Below, one piece after another: positions 49,044 to 60,045 of a stretch of 64,000 nt of DNA; within the stretch, counting starts at the first letter, position 1, and the number at the start of each line of letters is the position of its first letter. Source of the stretch: Hydractinia symbiolongicarpus (lineage: Eukaryota; Cnidaria; Hydrozoa; Anthoathecata; Hydractiniidae); the NCBI RefSeq assembly GCF_029227915.1, contig NC_079888.1:11455001-11519000 (forward strand). Direction: 5' to 3'. The notes under the pieces were generated by a model, which saw nothing but the letters and a program-made list of their open reading frames with translations, ran no database searches and was not told the DNA's origin. The position numbers and the translations under genes are program-made.

Positions 49044-49487
49044 GAAACTTTTATGGCTTCAATTAGTTTTAACTAGTTAACTCTCAGTCCAGATGTGCTT
49101 GTATGTAACTACATGCTACTTATGCTCAAATTAATATTAGCAACTGACCAAGAGATTGTCTAGAGCTAGCTAGTTATAAAACAAGAAGTGTAGACATATA
49201 TATAGTTACAGATAGATAGCTACTAGTTATTTATTATTATTATTACTACTGAACATCAGAATACAAAGTAAGCGCAGTTAGCTACATCAACGCAAAAACA
49301 GATAAAGGATTGGATGTATTTTCCATGCTAATTACGCAGATTTTACATATTGCAAGAATTCTGTTAACTCTTAAAATGGTAAGGGATTATATATAAGATA
49401 AAAACACAAAGCTATCTATACATTTATATATATACATCTATATTGCTAAATATAAAAATTTTCTTTTTTTATTCAAGGTATAGAAGA

Positions 49488-50081
49488 ATGGCTAAGCCAG
49501 CTACTCCTAAGAAGATTTACTTTCGTAACACTTCCAATGATGGAAATTTCTGCAGGTTATGTGCCAAATTAAAACAAAAATCTTTGTTTATGAAAATATT
49601 CAGCAATATTGGAAAAAACAAAAACATTGAGAACAAAATAAGTCTAACATGTGGGTTAAGAACAACGGAACTGGATGCTCTTCCAACTGTTATATGTCAG
49701 TCTTGTGTCACCTTTGTCGAGAAAATGTCAGACTTTCGGAAAAATGTTCAACTGAATCAAATTCAGTTACGACAAAACGTGTCTGTCAAACGTGGCATAT
49801 TGTCTCCGCATAACGAGAAAAATCAAACTATTGAAAGTGAGAAAAAGAACGAAAAAGGAAAATCTAGAAAGCAACTTAACTTTGCTGAAAACAAGGAGTT
49901 AACTGAAGTTCCTACCACACAACTGCAACCACGCAATATTGTTTCTCCCGGAGACAATATACCAGCAATGCAAAAATTAAAACTGGAAACAGCGCTTAAA
50001 TCCAATAATAATATTTGCTCTTTAAAATTGAACGCCCTTGATCAGATACAAAGGATTCTGGATGGGCAAATAAAATCTTAA
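49488..50081 (+). CDS. ZAD-like zinc-binding protein, 3' end fused to antisense helicase sequence
   Basis: It starts MAKPATPKKIYF at 49488. An acceptor-like TTTTTTATTCAAG lies just upstream (ends 49477), so a 5' UTR exon is likely. Residues about 20-85 contain CRLCAKL and, about 55 residues later, ICQSCVTFVEKMSDFRKNV, the paired C-x2-C layout of ZAD dimerisation domains. The rest is Lys/Asn/Gln-rich and probably unstructured. The last 28 codons (49996-50081) are antisense to a helicase reading frame, so the natural 3' end has probably been replaced. ZAD proteins act in dimerisation of DNA-binding factors. The protein function here is inferred. Confidence 0.55.
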   Translation: MAKPATPKKIYFRNTSNDGNFCRLCAKLKQKSLFMKIFSNIGKNKNIENKISLTCGLRTTELDALPTVICQSCVTFVEKMSDFRKNVQLNQIQLRQNVSVKRGILSPHNEKNQTIESEKKNEKGKSRKQLNFAENKELTEVPTTQLQPRNIVSPGDNIPAMQKLKLETALKSNNNICSLKLNALDQIQRILDGQIKS

Positions 50082-50496
50082 TATCTCCGTTTTTAATACC
50101 ACAATCAATTGTAATATTTGTACCATCATGGTCGTCCTCCACTGCATCATTACTTCCAAACAAGCTCTCATCTGCCTCAAACTTCCTCTGTTCCAAGTTC
50201 AATACAGCAGCAGAAAAACCAATCCCATTCAAGTATTTCACCTGATCATTTATAATGGAAGTTAAAGGGCTGATGACCAAAACAATATTCTTTTCATTTT
50301 TAACTGGGAAGAGATCAGCAAGTAAATGAAAAATAATTGATTTTCCAAATCCAGTAGGCAGAACTGCCACCACATCATTCCCCTTTAACAAAGCTTCCAA
50401 ACATATGACTTGCTTTGGTTTCAGGCAAAACTGAAAAATGTAATTATTTAATGCGAAAGATATTCGCTTTAAAATATCAATATACGTTAGAGCCAT
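49996..50496 (-). pseudogene. RecQ-like DEAD/DEAH helicase, N-terminal fragment
   Basis: It opens MALTYIDILKRISFAL. Motif 0 (LKPKQVICLEALLKGNDVV) follows, then Walker A AVLPTGFGKS, motif Ia (VLVISPLTSIINDQVKYLN) and motif Ib (ILFAHPESFV, ending GRSILKSKY). It stops at 49996, before the DEAH box, so the ATPase core is cut off. RecQ family members unwind DNA during repair, and cnidarian genomes carry many transposon-like copies. It lies next to the right TIR. Divergence from intact homologues was not measured. Confidence 0.78.
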
Positions 50497-51540
50497 CACG
50501 ACCTAAAGCCTTCAAGGTCCAGTCTTCACTAAAAAGTTCTATTTCCATCGATCACGATAAAATCCAGACCCTAATAATTAAATTGAAACTCGCTCACCAA
50601 AGACTAGGAAGTATAAAATTCCTGATAAACGAGACACGAGTGCATTAATTAAAAATCTGCGAAAATCAAAGATTTTTGACCAGCCTCCACCAGGGCCATG
50701 TTCGTCTCGCCGTCCGATATTCAAAAAGAGACAACTTGTCCTGGGATCGAGGTTGTCCTTTTCTAATAATTGACGTTTATTGTACACTTCTCAAATTGCG
50801 AGTCATCATAATTTAAAATATACCGTAAATAACGGATTAGGCGCCCCGGGCTTATTTAAAGATTTCATTTTGACAGGTGGCGCTTATTGAGCAGGAGCGG
50901 TTAATTCACCAGGAGTGCTCATTTCTTTTTTTTTTAAAAAACAATTTTTTTAAACTTTATTTTCATAACTTTTATGAATAAAAAAAAGAAATGCAAATAA
51001 AAAATAAAGATATATAATAGTGTGTGGGGGCGCTTATTATTGCAGGGTTGCTTATTAACCCTATAATAACTGTTTATAAGGGCAATACCGGAGAATATTG
51101 ACCGACGTGTACGTGACAGAGGTCAATATTCGAAGTATTGTGCGAAATAAAAAGTTATTATATGCATTATTATCAGGTTACTGCATTTTACGACAAAAAA
51201 TATAACATTAAAAGCAGGAAGTAGAAACCATATAGAAACTATTCCCCAATGATTTAATGCTACCATATTTAAACTTTACCGTGGAATATTGCCCGCTATG
51301 ACGTAAGTTCTAACCAATCACATTGCGCAATTTTTGAAAATATTGATGCCGCCCTTTTACTCGGTAATAATTACAAATATAGTGGAATCTCTCTAAAGCG
51401 GACACCATTGGTGCAAAAAAATGTGTCCGTCTTATAGAGGTATTCGCTTATAGAGATTGCTCCCAAAAATCACTTTCAGAACAAAATTTTTTGGTTATAT
51501 ACGGGTTTTTTTTTGTTCAAAGATTTGCCTTTAATTCATT

Positions 51541-51610
51541 TGTTTGTTTGTTTTGTTTGTTTGTTTTGTTTGTTTGTTTTGTTTGTTTTTTTTTTTGTTT
51601 TTTTTTTGCC
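51541..51610 (+). repeat. TTTG/TTTTG low-complexity tract
   Basis: Irregular TGTTTGTTT repeats ending in poly-T. They give spurious Phe/Cys/Val-rich frames. Confidence 0.9.
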
Positions 51611-51814
51611 GTTGAAGAATTTACAGTTTTCCGTAAAAACAAAATACAAATCTTTAGCTATTATATCGTATAATCTAAAGATAGGATTGCATATGCTAAA
51701 AATATTAGCTAAAGAGGTAAAAAACGGCAGGAGCGAGAAGAAGGCTATAATAGCCTTATCACCAAGCCCCGAACCTATATAAAAGGTTAGCATTGAAGAT
51801 GATGAGGAGTTGTG

Positions 51815-52110
51815 TTATATGTGTCGTACGTTGTAACTGTCGTGTGTTCTAAAATAAATATAGATGTCAGTAGTCAATAGTTTATGTTTTAGTTTATGTT
51901 TGAATTCGTTAAGTGATGTAATAGTTTTCATGTCGTTATCAAGAAATGTATACCATAATTTAGGTCCTCTGCTAGTTACAGAGAACTTTGTGAGTGTATA
52001 ATTTATCTTAGGTTGAAAAAAACTGTTAATTGAAAATCTGGATGGATATTTATGTTGTATCTTCTGAAACATAATATTAAATACTCTTGGTAAAATATTG
52101 TTTTCAAGCT
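51815..52110 (-). pseudogene. LINE reverse transcriptase C-terminal tail
   Basis: A minus frame contains NYTLTKFSVTSRGPKLWYTF and NEFKHKLKHKLL. This matches the conserved C-terminus of CR1/L2-type RT proteins (S-x-x-[YR]-x-G-P-x-L-W-N ... F-K-x-x-L). Only this end of the LINE is present, consistent with 5' truncation on insertion. It abuts the HIRAN-like ORF and may have removed its start. Confidence 0.62.
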
Positions 52111-52430
52111 TGAGGATATCATGCCTACATGGACACCCGGATATTGGAGATGAAAACTTTTCATTGATTCACGAAGAAGAAAACGTTCACGACGAATTTG
52201 CCATGTCGATTATTTTTGAGGGACGTACAGTAGTACATGTCCCTAAAAATCTCAACAAAATATTCCACCAATTTACAAAAATCCCCAATTGCAAAATAAC
52301 ATGTCGGGTCACAGGAAAGCGTATAAACAGAGAGGCTGGTTATGGTCTGGAAATTCAAGTTCTATACGAGTTTGTTAATGTCGATAAAAGCTTTAATTGG
52401 TCGAAAAAAAAATTAAAAGAAAGATTTTAG
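52098..52430 (+). pseudogene. HIRAN-like domain fragment
   Basis: The frame contains HDEFAMSIIFEGRTVVHVPK, then CRVTGKRINREAGYGLEI and YEF. This fits the HIRAN pattern N-x-x-D-x-x-A-[IV]...V-G-H-[IV]-P followed by C-x-[IV]-T-G-x-R...G-x-G-[LY]-E-[IV]. HIRAN domains bind DNA ends in HLTF/Rad5 proteins, and stand-alone versions are frequent in invertebrates. The first residues (MFSSLRISCL) are probably LINE-derived, so the natural N-terminus is lost. The C-terminus ends normally. Confidence 0.55.
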
Positions 52431-52791
52431 AGATTTTGAATAACAAAGTTAAAAAATGTGCGAAATAAAGATAAAAATCGAAATTTAACAAGTGGTTTTT
52501 TATGTGTCCGCTATACACAGAGCTTTTTCAAAGGAAAATGTTATTTAGTACGAAAAGAATTGTCTGTTTTATAAAGTGTCCGCCTTATAACTGTCCGTCC
52601 TATACAGATTTTCTTGTGAGAGTTTGACCTAAAATCCGTCCGTTCCAAGGAATAGTGTCCGTTATATAGAGGTGTTCGCCCTAGACCATGTCCGCTTTAG
52701 AGAGATTCCACTGTATTTCCCTAACCCCGGGTCGCTTATTCGACATGGGCGCTTATTGGGCATGGGGTGCTTAATCTGTCATATATAGTAT

Positions 52792-55700
52792 ACAAGTTTG
52801 AGAAAATCGCAATAATTGATTCGTAGAAAATTTTTCTCTTCCCTTTGTTTATCGTGTTTTTAAAAAACAAGGAGGAAAAAAGATTCTTATAAAATTGTTC
52901 TTATCAGGGTCGGTGAATTAGTTTTGAAAGTAAGGGGTTAAAATGTGCGGTGACAAAGGAGTCCCCACCATGGTTGCCGCTGCCGAGCCAGAAAATTTTT
53001 TAAAGTTACGCTGCTCTACTTTGTTAAAGATGATCTAAATTCAATTGTTATGAGGCTATTCTATTTATGAAAAATCAAAGAAATAAGTGTCTTTATACTA
53101 ATTAGCATCAAGAATATACAAAACAATGAAATGAAATCAATAAGTAAATAAAAATGCTACATATCCAAGACTCATAACAGAAGATTTAGAATATGGTTTT
53201 GTTGCAATTAGTTCGATGAGACTTTGATTTTAAATGAAAAAAAAGATGCGCATTGTCATGTCGTGAGGAGGGGAGGGGGGGACAACTCCTTGATTTCCGT
53301 CGATCCTGTTTAAGAAATTGTTCTGATTGTTCTTATAATATAAAAAAGGTTTTTATAAAATTGTTCTCATAAAAAGTTTTTATAAAATTGTTCTCATAAA
53401 AAGGTTCTTATAAAATTGTTCTTACAAAAAAAGGTACTTATACTAACGACAACAACTTGATCAACCAGTATTCCATTATTGTTTACTAGTCGTGCAGGAC
53501 TGGCTTTTTTTCTAATTTGTAATTGGTATGCAACATCGTTTGCTTTTCACGTCGTTTCGTCATCACTTTTTCCGCCATCTTTTTCTTTTTAATTCGGACA
53601 TTTCTTACACGTATTATGCTAAGAATAAACAAGAAAACTCTCGAGTTTAAATATCTCAAAAAGGTAAATGCGAGGCAAATTTAATGCTAAGAATAAATAA
53701 AAATCGACATTACACCAAGCTGTAAATATAAATACATTTTGAATATCAATTTTGGTACCAAGTATCAATTTAATTTTTAGGTAAATTTATAACAGAGAGA
53801 ATATAAAGAGTAAAGAGGAGATCATAGGGATTGTCTAAACAGACTAGGTTAGTTTTCAACCTGGAAATACTTGAAATAAGATTAAGATGATTTTTAGTTC
53901 CAGCATTTGTTGGAATACGAAAATTTTGGTACCGTCTTAGCTTATTTAAAATGAGCTTCCAGAAATTACACGTATTTTTTTAGTTATATAAGCAACTTAA
54001 CTTCGACCTTGTATTTCTGATGGTAAAATGTTGCCTGAATTTTGATAGAAAAATTGTAGCGGAAAAAGGAAAAATCTCCCATACCCACAATTATTTCATT
54101 CATACTGCGTTTACACACGAACGTATTCAAACAAAACGTAATAGTTTGAAAAAGAAAATATAATCCGTTTTCATCTGTTCACCCTCGTGTACGAAAACGT
54201 TAAAGTTTGAATTATCACCTTTGTATCATACCAAAGTTATTTAGATATGCGCGTTTACGAAAAACTTTTCGAAAACATTTCATTTTTTCTTTTTTATCTT
54301 TTTTATGCTGAATCTGTATTAAGCGCAATCCGTACAAATTTCTATTTTCATTTACCTGACTTATGAATCCGGATAAATTTTCTTAAGTGTAAAGGGAGTA
54401 TTATTATTAATTTCAAATCAAAAATGAGGTCAGATAAGACTATAAACGATGACACGAAAACAATTTACACAATGTCAACATCAATGTAAGCTTGGCAATT
54501 CATTATTAAAACTGCAACCCAAATATAACTTTGTTGCATGTATCAACAATATTCTTTACATTATTGTTGCTGATTTCAGTACAGTGATTATAAGTGGCTG
54601 CTTGTAAACAATACCAAAGATCACAGGTTAAAGATAAGCACTGGGACTAATCGCAAACCAAAATATTTGGCCAATTTCAATCCTTTGTTTAGAAAGAAAA
54701 GGGACAAAAACAACCCTTTTGTGACGTCATGGCTTGTATTGAAACAGAAAGTGAGAACTTAAATATTTGTCATTCAGAATGTTGTTTTTATTCTTATTGT
54801 TCCAACTATCAAAAAAAATAACATCAAAATGAATAAGTAAATAAATAATTAAATATTGACATTTCATTGGACGAAACTAAACTTGTTTTTTATTGACCCT
54901 GGCTCCACGTTATGCCATTTGATAAAATATTAATGTAGGCTGTCACGTGACCTGTGGTTTAATCCAAATATTATTGTTGTATTTTTAATAATTGATCAAC
55001 TGTAATTGTTATTTTTTATCTAAATTACATGGCCACAAAAAGTAGCACCAGCTAGATTTGAAACTAAAAATATATTTGGATTATTTTAATACCCAATTTT
55101 GTTTAAAAAGTTGCCAAACTGTTGCTCTGTCATGGAAATTCACGAAATTTGCTATTAGGGCTGACGAAAATCTGAAGTCCGAAATATATAACTACTACGG
55201 GTGAATTCATAAAATTTACAACGAGATCTATATTTTGCAGCTGCTCTACCCACTAACTATCGTTTTGTTTACATTTTAAGTACATCGGGCCTCGTCTTCA
55301 TGTTTCGAGAAAAAATCTTGGAAAAGGCGTATTAATTAATCCCTAATGAGTCAGAGTCGTAATGTGTAAAGGGTTGTCGAGACAACGGTTGACATCCCGT
55401 TTCCATAGATACTGTTAATAGAAAACACTCGATTACACCTCCTAAATTGCACTAAAGTACAAACAAGTAGTTTTGACTGATTGGCCAGCATTCTAATTTT
55501 AAAATTTGTCAAGAGAGTGCTGTAAAAGCTACTGCTATATTTCACGGAAATGAAAAAGTCTCCAGTAAAAATTATGCGACCCTGACATTTAAATTGACAT
55601 TTATTTATTTGTTTCTTTTATTCCATAGTGTCTATATTTCTTTTATTTTTATTTTTTTCCTCACCACAAATTTAAGCGCGCAAAATAATTTCACTAAATT

Positions 55701-57790
55701 GGAGAAAAACAACAACTTTTTGTCGCTAAGATATTATCACGTATGTGTGTGTGTGTGGTCAAAAATGGTAGATTAGTAGTGGGAACTGCTGTTTACTTTA
55801 CGAATCAGAGAAAAATACACTGTTTGTAACAAAAAGAAATGTTTAATAGTCGCTCATGTTTTCTGGAATGCACGGTGTGGAAGAACAAAATAACATTATA
55901 CTAATGTAAGTACACCTCTAGAAGACAGGTAGGAGTGTTCTTGATAAGGGTTTGTTTACATTATCGTAATTTCAAGCCGAATCAAATATCACTCTACATT
56001 TCTGGGAAGCCGCTTTTCTAAAGAAAATTATCCGTATTATCTGAAATCAGATGTTGATTTATAAATCTTGGTGCAATCTTTATTAAAAACCTCTTTTTTT
56101 AAAGTCCTTTCGTGATAACCTAAGATAATAGATAGCAGTCAATAGTACTGACTTAGATGTAGGATAGGAGTGACATGCAAGAGTCCTTTCCACATTGTGT
56201 AACATAGAAATTACAGATTTGTTTTGCATTTATTTTTTGCGCTTGTTTTAAATTTTAACAAATAAATTCAAAATTCTTTCTACTAGCTACTTTCTAGAGC
56301 AAAGTACAAAAATGTCTTGGTACAAACAGTTATAAAAATACCTATCCATAAATATTTTAAATTCGTTGCTTTCTATTCGTCAACCTGCTTTTAATATTTC
56401 AACGTGAGAAATTTTTTTGCAGAGTGACGTATTCTGCTTGACGTCGACGCAAAAACCGGCTAAGGTATTTCTATCCTCCGAAGGTTGAACAATCGTTTTG
56501 TAGACAACCGTTTAAGAAAGAGAATCAGGGGTGTCACATTAAAAAAATATGGAATGTTGACGATATTTTGACAGGGTAACGAATTCAACCACGACCGAAA
56601 TTTTTGAAGTATTCAAACAAACGTTTTGGTGTTATCAGCGTTGGTGTTAATTGCCCCGAAAAATTTTTTTAATTTTACGATTTGTTGGCCTAATTTTGGG
56701 ACATTTAAAACATTAGAATGCTTGAAAGTTTTTAAAGTTTTATTTCTTTGTTTCAAATAAGTTTAAAAAATGTGTTTGAAAATAAGTTTGTTTACAATTT
56801 CGTGAATTTTGATTGGTTGTATTTTTAAGTGACCAGCGAAAGGTAAAAATGTTTCCTACTTCTCGTGAAGCGATTTTCTTCCGCTGCTACTTTCAGCTTC
56901 AATATTATGCTATCGCGCATCGGAAAAAATCGCCCGTTTCTACATCTCCTCTTGGAGATTCAAATTTATTCAGAATTATTTTGGATCAGTGTTAGTAATG
57001 CATATTTTTTGAAATACTTAACAAAAAAGATAAGTGGCTGTGTGGTTAGAAACATGGGTCCACATCACAGGTGTTTAGCAAGTGTCGCTACCACTGCAAA
57101 TGCTTAACCCATGTTATGTGTGGTAAATTCAAAATTTAGAATCTGAATAGAGCCAATATGGAGGTTTTGAATTTCAAAAGTCTTCTAAGCCAGTACCAAC
57201 GATAGTGAGATATTCTATTTTAATATATTGGCCCCTCCTCTTTCAAAACCACCTTGCACATTGGTAAGAGTGTTGTTTTAACAAGCGGCTATCATGTGAC
57301 AACAATTGGAAACTAAAAAATAATAACACAGAATCTTTTTTAAGTCTTCATATTCTCCCGAGAAATTGTAATCATAGGTCGTCATTTTTCACATCAAATT
57401 TAAATGCCTTAGGAAGCTTAGTTCGCTCGCCAATTTTGTTAATTATTTTGTCAAAATGTAAAACAGTAAAAAAGCTTTTCGATTATTCAAACTTTTATTG
57501 TCATGTTTTAACCCTGATAAGAAAAAAGGGAATCCGGGAATTTATCGCGTCAAGTTATAAAGCAATGTTTCGTCAAATTTTATCCCAAAATATGTCTATT
57601 TTACAGCAATTTACAGTCTCTAGAGAAATTGCGTTGTCAAGCTTTCTAGAGAAACTTAGAAACATCCAGCAGAGCATGCTGGATTTTATAAAAGTACACA
57701 GTACCGTAACGTTAAGTGAGAGGAGGTTTAGTAGAACTCCTGTTGATACCGACATACTCAGTTTTTTTTGAAAGAGTAGGAGGTTATAAG
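52792..57790. other. AT-rich non-coding region
   Basis: No supported gene. A short cluster of TTCTTATAAAATTGTTC repeats lies at about 53336-53430. A GT-repeat is at 55743-55758. Other frames are short and low-complexity. Confidence 0.45.
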
Positions 57791-57799
57791 GACAGACTT

Positions 57800-57925
57800 G
57801 ATAGAGAGGAAGTTGAGTTTAGATCTAACACAGTCTAGATCAGATTGGAAGAGGGTCATTAATATACCCCGTCCAACCCATGCTAGCATAGAAAACGGAC
57901 GTTAAGCCGAGAATGATGATGATGA
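57800..57925 (+). repeat. Retroelement 3' tail with ATG-repeat end
   Basis: CCGTCCAACCCATGCTAGCA then AAACGGACGTTAAGC, ending in GATGATGATGA. This matches my recollection of a widespread invertebrate retroelement tail (CCCATGCTAGCATGGAAAACGGACG followed by ATG repeats). Only the tail is recognised; the body to the left is not. Confidence 0.55.
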
Positions 57926-57929
57926 GACA

Positions 57930-59934
57930 ACCAATTTCCGACAAGTTTTTTGTTCCTAAATGTTATGTCAAGTTTATAACTATGCAACTAAAAATTTATA
58001 TATATATATATACATATCAAAACAAATCATAAAATCATAAAAGAAGATGTGAAAAACTGTACAGAAAACAACATTATTGTTCACTCTTTTTAATACACAC
58101 CTATTTTTTTTCCACTGAAAAAACTTGTTCAATTATTTACTGTTTGGAATTCAAGGATAAAATATTAGGCAATATATTTTTTGTTTGTTTGTGTCCAGAC
58201 AAGAATATTAAATAATTGTGTATATAATACATTAATTTTTATTCTGCTGTTTTTTTTACGTTATGCTATGTAGAAGACCCCTGTCTGTAATAAACAATAT
58301 ATTTTTTTTATAAAGATTATTTTAATTTTATATTTAAACTAAACATTCTACCAGATATTTTCTTTTTACATACATCATTTTTGGATTTTAATAAGTACGT
58401 GTTTTTCATACAAAAAAAATATTTAGAGGGGAATTACTTACTCGATTTTTTAGCCTTAAAGAAATTTTTTAAAAAGCTAAAGGATAAGAAACCTAAAAAT
58501 TAAATTTACTGGTTAAGTGTGTAGTTTTTACTTTTTCTTGGAGGGTTTTTTTTGTAAAGAATTCAGGCACATACTACACGTTTTCTAAAAGCTGGCAACC
58601 AGTAAAATTCACAGTTACTCTTTAATTTATTAAAAGTCTTTCAGACCTAAAACGTTCGAATTTTCCTTCATTAAAGTAACCCCTTTCAAATATATTTTGA
58701 CTGAATAGATATATATTTTCTTTTTTTTCCTTAAATAGGGAAATTGAATTTATTTATAGCTAAACACCAAAGAAAATATATACAAAAAATCGCTTAAATT
58801 CTAAACTTTATAAAATTTAGTTAACAAGAAAAAACATTTTACCTACGAAAGTAAAATCTAAAAATATTATTTTTTTTTTCAATAATTTCTTTTTAATCCA
58901 TGTAAATGTATACTTTTTCTACTTATTTGATAAAAATTTATGCCTTAAGGCAAAAATCAGTCCTTAAATCATTTTCATGTAAAAGAAGGTCTACAAATCG
59001 TAATAAATCAAAATAATCAGATAATTTAGTAGAGAGGACATTTTTATTCATTCACCCATTTATTAGTTCATTAATTGTTTTTATAATTTAGTTACAAGCT
59101 TGAGTTTTTGTTTTCTATCTTTCCTGCCAACAAACGAAGGACTTTTTACACATCATTTTACTTTAAATTATCTCTACACATCTTTTATATACATAGCTAA
59201 ACTAAAAACCAGTTTTAAAGAAGACAGAATTAGAAAAATTTAAAAGCTACTTTATTTCTTACAGTTTAATTTTTTACAGTTGGGATATACAGCTCTGAAC
59301 TTTTTCATTGTCCTAATTTAACCTCGTTTTCAGAATGAGATTATATATAAAAATTAAAACTTCGATCCTCATGAATCTTTTATATATTTTCTAAATGTTT
59401 ATGTGATATTATTTGTAATAGGTGGGCTGTATTCTCATGTTTTAGTAGAAAAGCTTTGAAAATCTTTCCCAGTTGCTAAAAAGCCAGCCCATATTTATCA
59501 AAATCTTTTTTCCAAGTTTACAGGTTTTTTTATTCGCTTGACAGAAAAATAAAATAGTTTAAAGTAACTCCAGCATCGCCAAACAGATATGGAAATAAAT
59601 AAATATATATATATATATATATATAACCATAGCTCAATGTGATTTAAACTTTTATGGACAAAATTTTAAGCACTTTCCTCTGACAAGGACGTTCTATTTT
59701 TTCGCCATTTACATGTTTTTTCTCACTCGTCTCAAACTTCCCTCATTTTGGTTTGTCATGTGACAAGAAACGCCCCTGCTAGGAATTTTCAAACTGGATA
59801 CACATACAAAAAACATGGTTATAAATTAAGGAGGTCGATTTTAAAAAAGTTGTGAAAAATCAAGCACAAAATGTTATAAATTCATTTCTTAATTCCAAAC
59901 TTCTCAACTCTGGCCTGTTTGTCACATGTTTTCT
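57930..59934. other. AT-rich non-coding region
   Basis: Poly-A/T runs and short (TA)n tracts (57996-58012, 59603-59625). Nothing else supported. Confidence 0.45.
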
Positions 59935-60045
59935 AGAGAAGAAAATTCTAGGTTAGTACCCATGCCTCTACCTGGTAATGACACAACCATGTTACACGGA
60001 AACCAAGATGGCGAAATCAATCACGAAGGATCAATAAATAACCGG
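59935..60045 (+). CDS. Candidate isolated coding exon
   Basis: An acceptor-like ATGTTTTCTAG is followed by an open frame EENSRLVPMPLPGNDTTM then LHGNQDGEINHEGSINN, ending at CCG|GTAAGAAA, a strong donor. Composition is more protein-like than the surroundings. An ATG inside it (about 59961) could make it a first exon. No partner exon was found within several kb. Family unknown. Confidence 0.3.

Larger units (their letters stand above)
46475..50755. mobile_element. 4.28-kb TIR transposon with 9-bp TSD and captured or accessory genes
   Basis: The left end CAACCTCGTTCCCAGGGC (46475) and the inverted right end CAACCTCGATCCCAGGAC (complement of 50738-50755) start TIRs that align for about 80 bases. 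Shared blocks include TTGTCTC and GGCCCTGG-GGAGGCTGGT. TCCTTTTCT flanks both sides exactly (46466-46474 and 50756-50764). It contains a multi-exon zinc-finger gene, a ZAD-like gene and a RecQ-like helicase fragment, but no recognised transposase. The 9-bp TSD is usual for MULE-type elements, but the family is undecided. Internal inverted exon copies and a truncated helicase suggest a rearranged derivative. Confidence 0.85.
51380..52713 (+). mobile_element. pogo/mariner-like element with TA target, nested
   Basis: GTGGAATCTCTCTAAAGCGG at 51382 is matched in inverse by the right end ACATGTCCGCTTTAGAG...CCACTG (52688-52713). TA flanks each side (51378-51379 and 52714-52715). The left end has TAGTGG where the right gives CAGTGG. 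Blocks of CTTATAGAGG/GTCCGTCTTA repeat subterminally. It carries a HIRAN-like ORF and a LINE fragment, and no transposase. Confidence 0.8.
50821..52791. mobile_element. Inverted-repeat element of GGGCGCTTATT type, carrying a later insertion
   Basis: The left end (TACCGTAAATAACGGATTAG, GGCGCTTATTGAG) and the right end in inverse (TGACAGATTAAGCACCCCAT, CCCAATAAGCGCCC) share spaced blocks: GATTA-GC-CCCC and AATAAGCGC. TATA next to each end might be a target duplication. The match is imperfect. The pogo-like element at 51380-52713 lies inside. No own coding capacity. Confidence 0.55.

Noticed and set aside
51491-51793. Phe/Cys/Val-rich and Lys/Thr/Asn-rich ORFs
   Set aside because: They translate a TTTG repeat and its complement.
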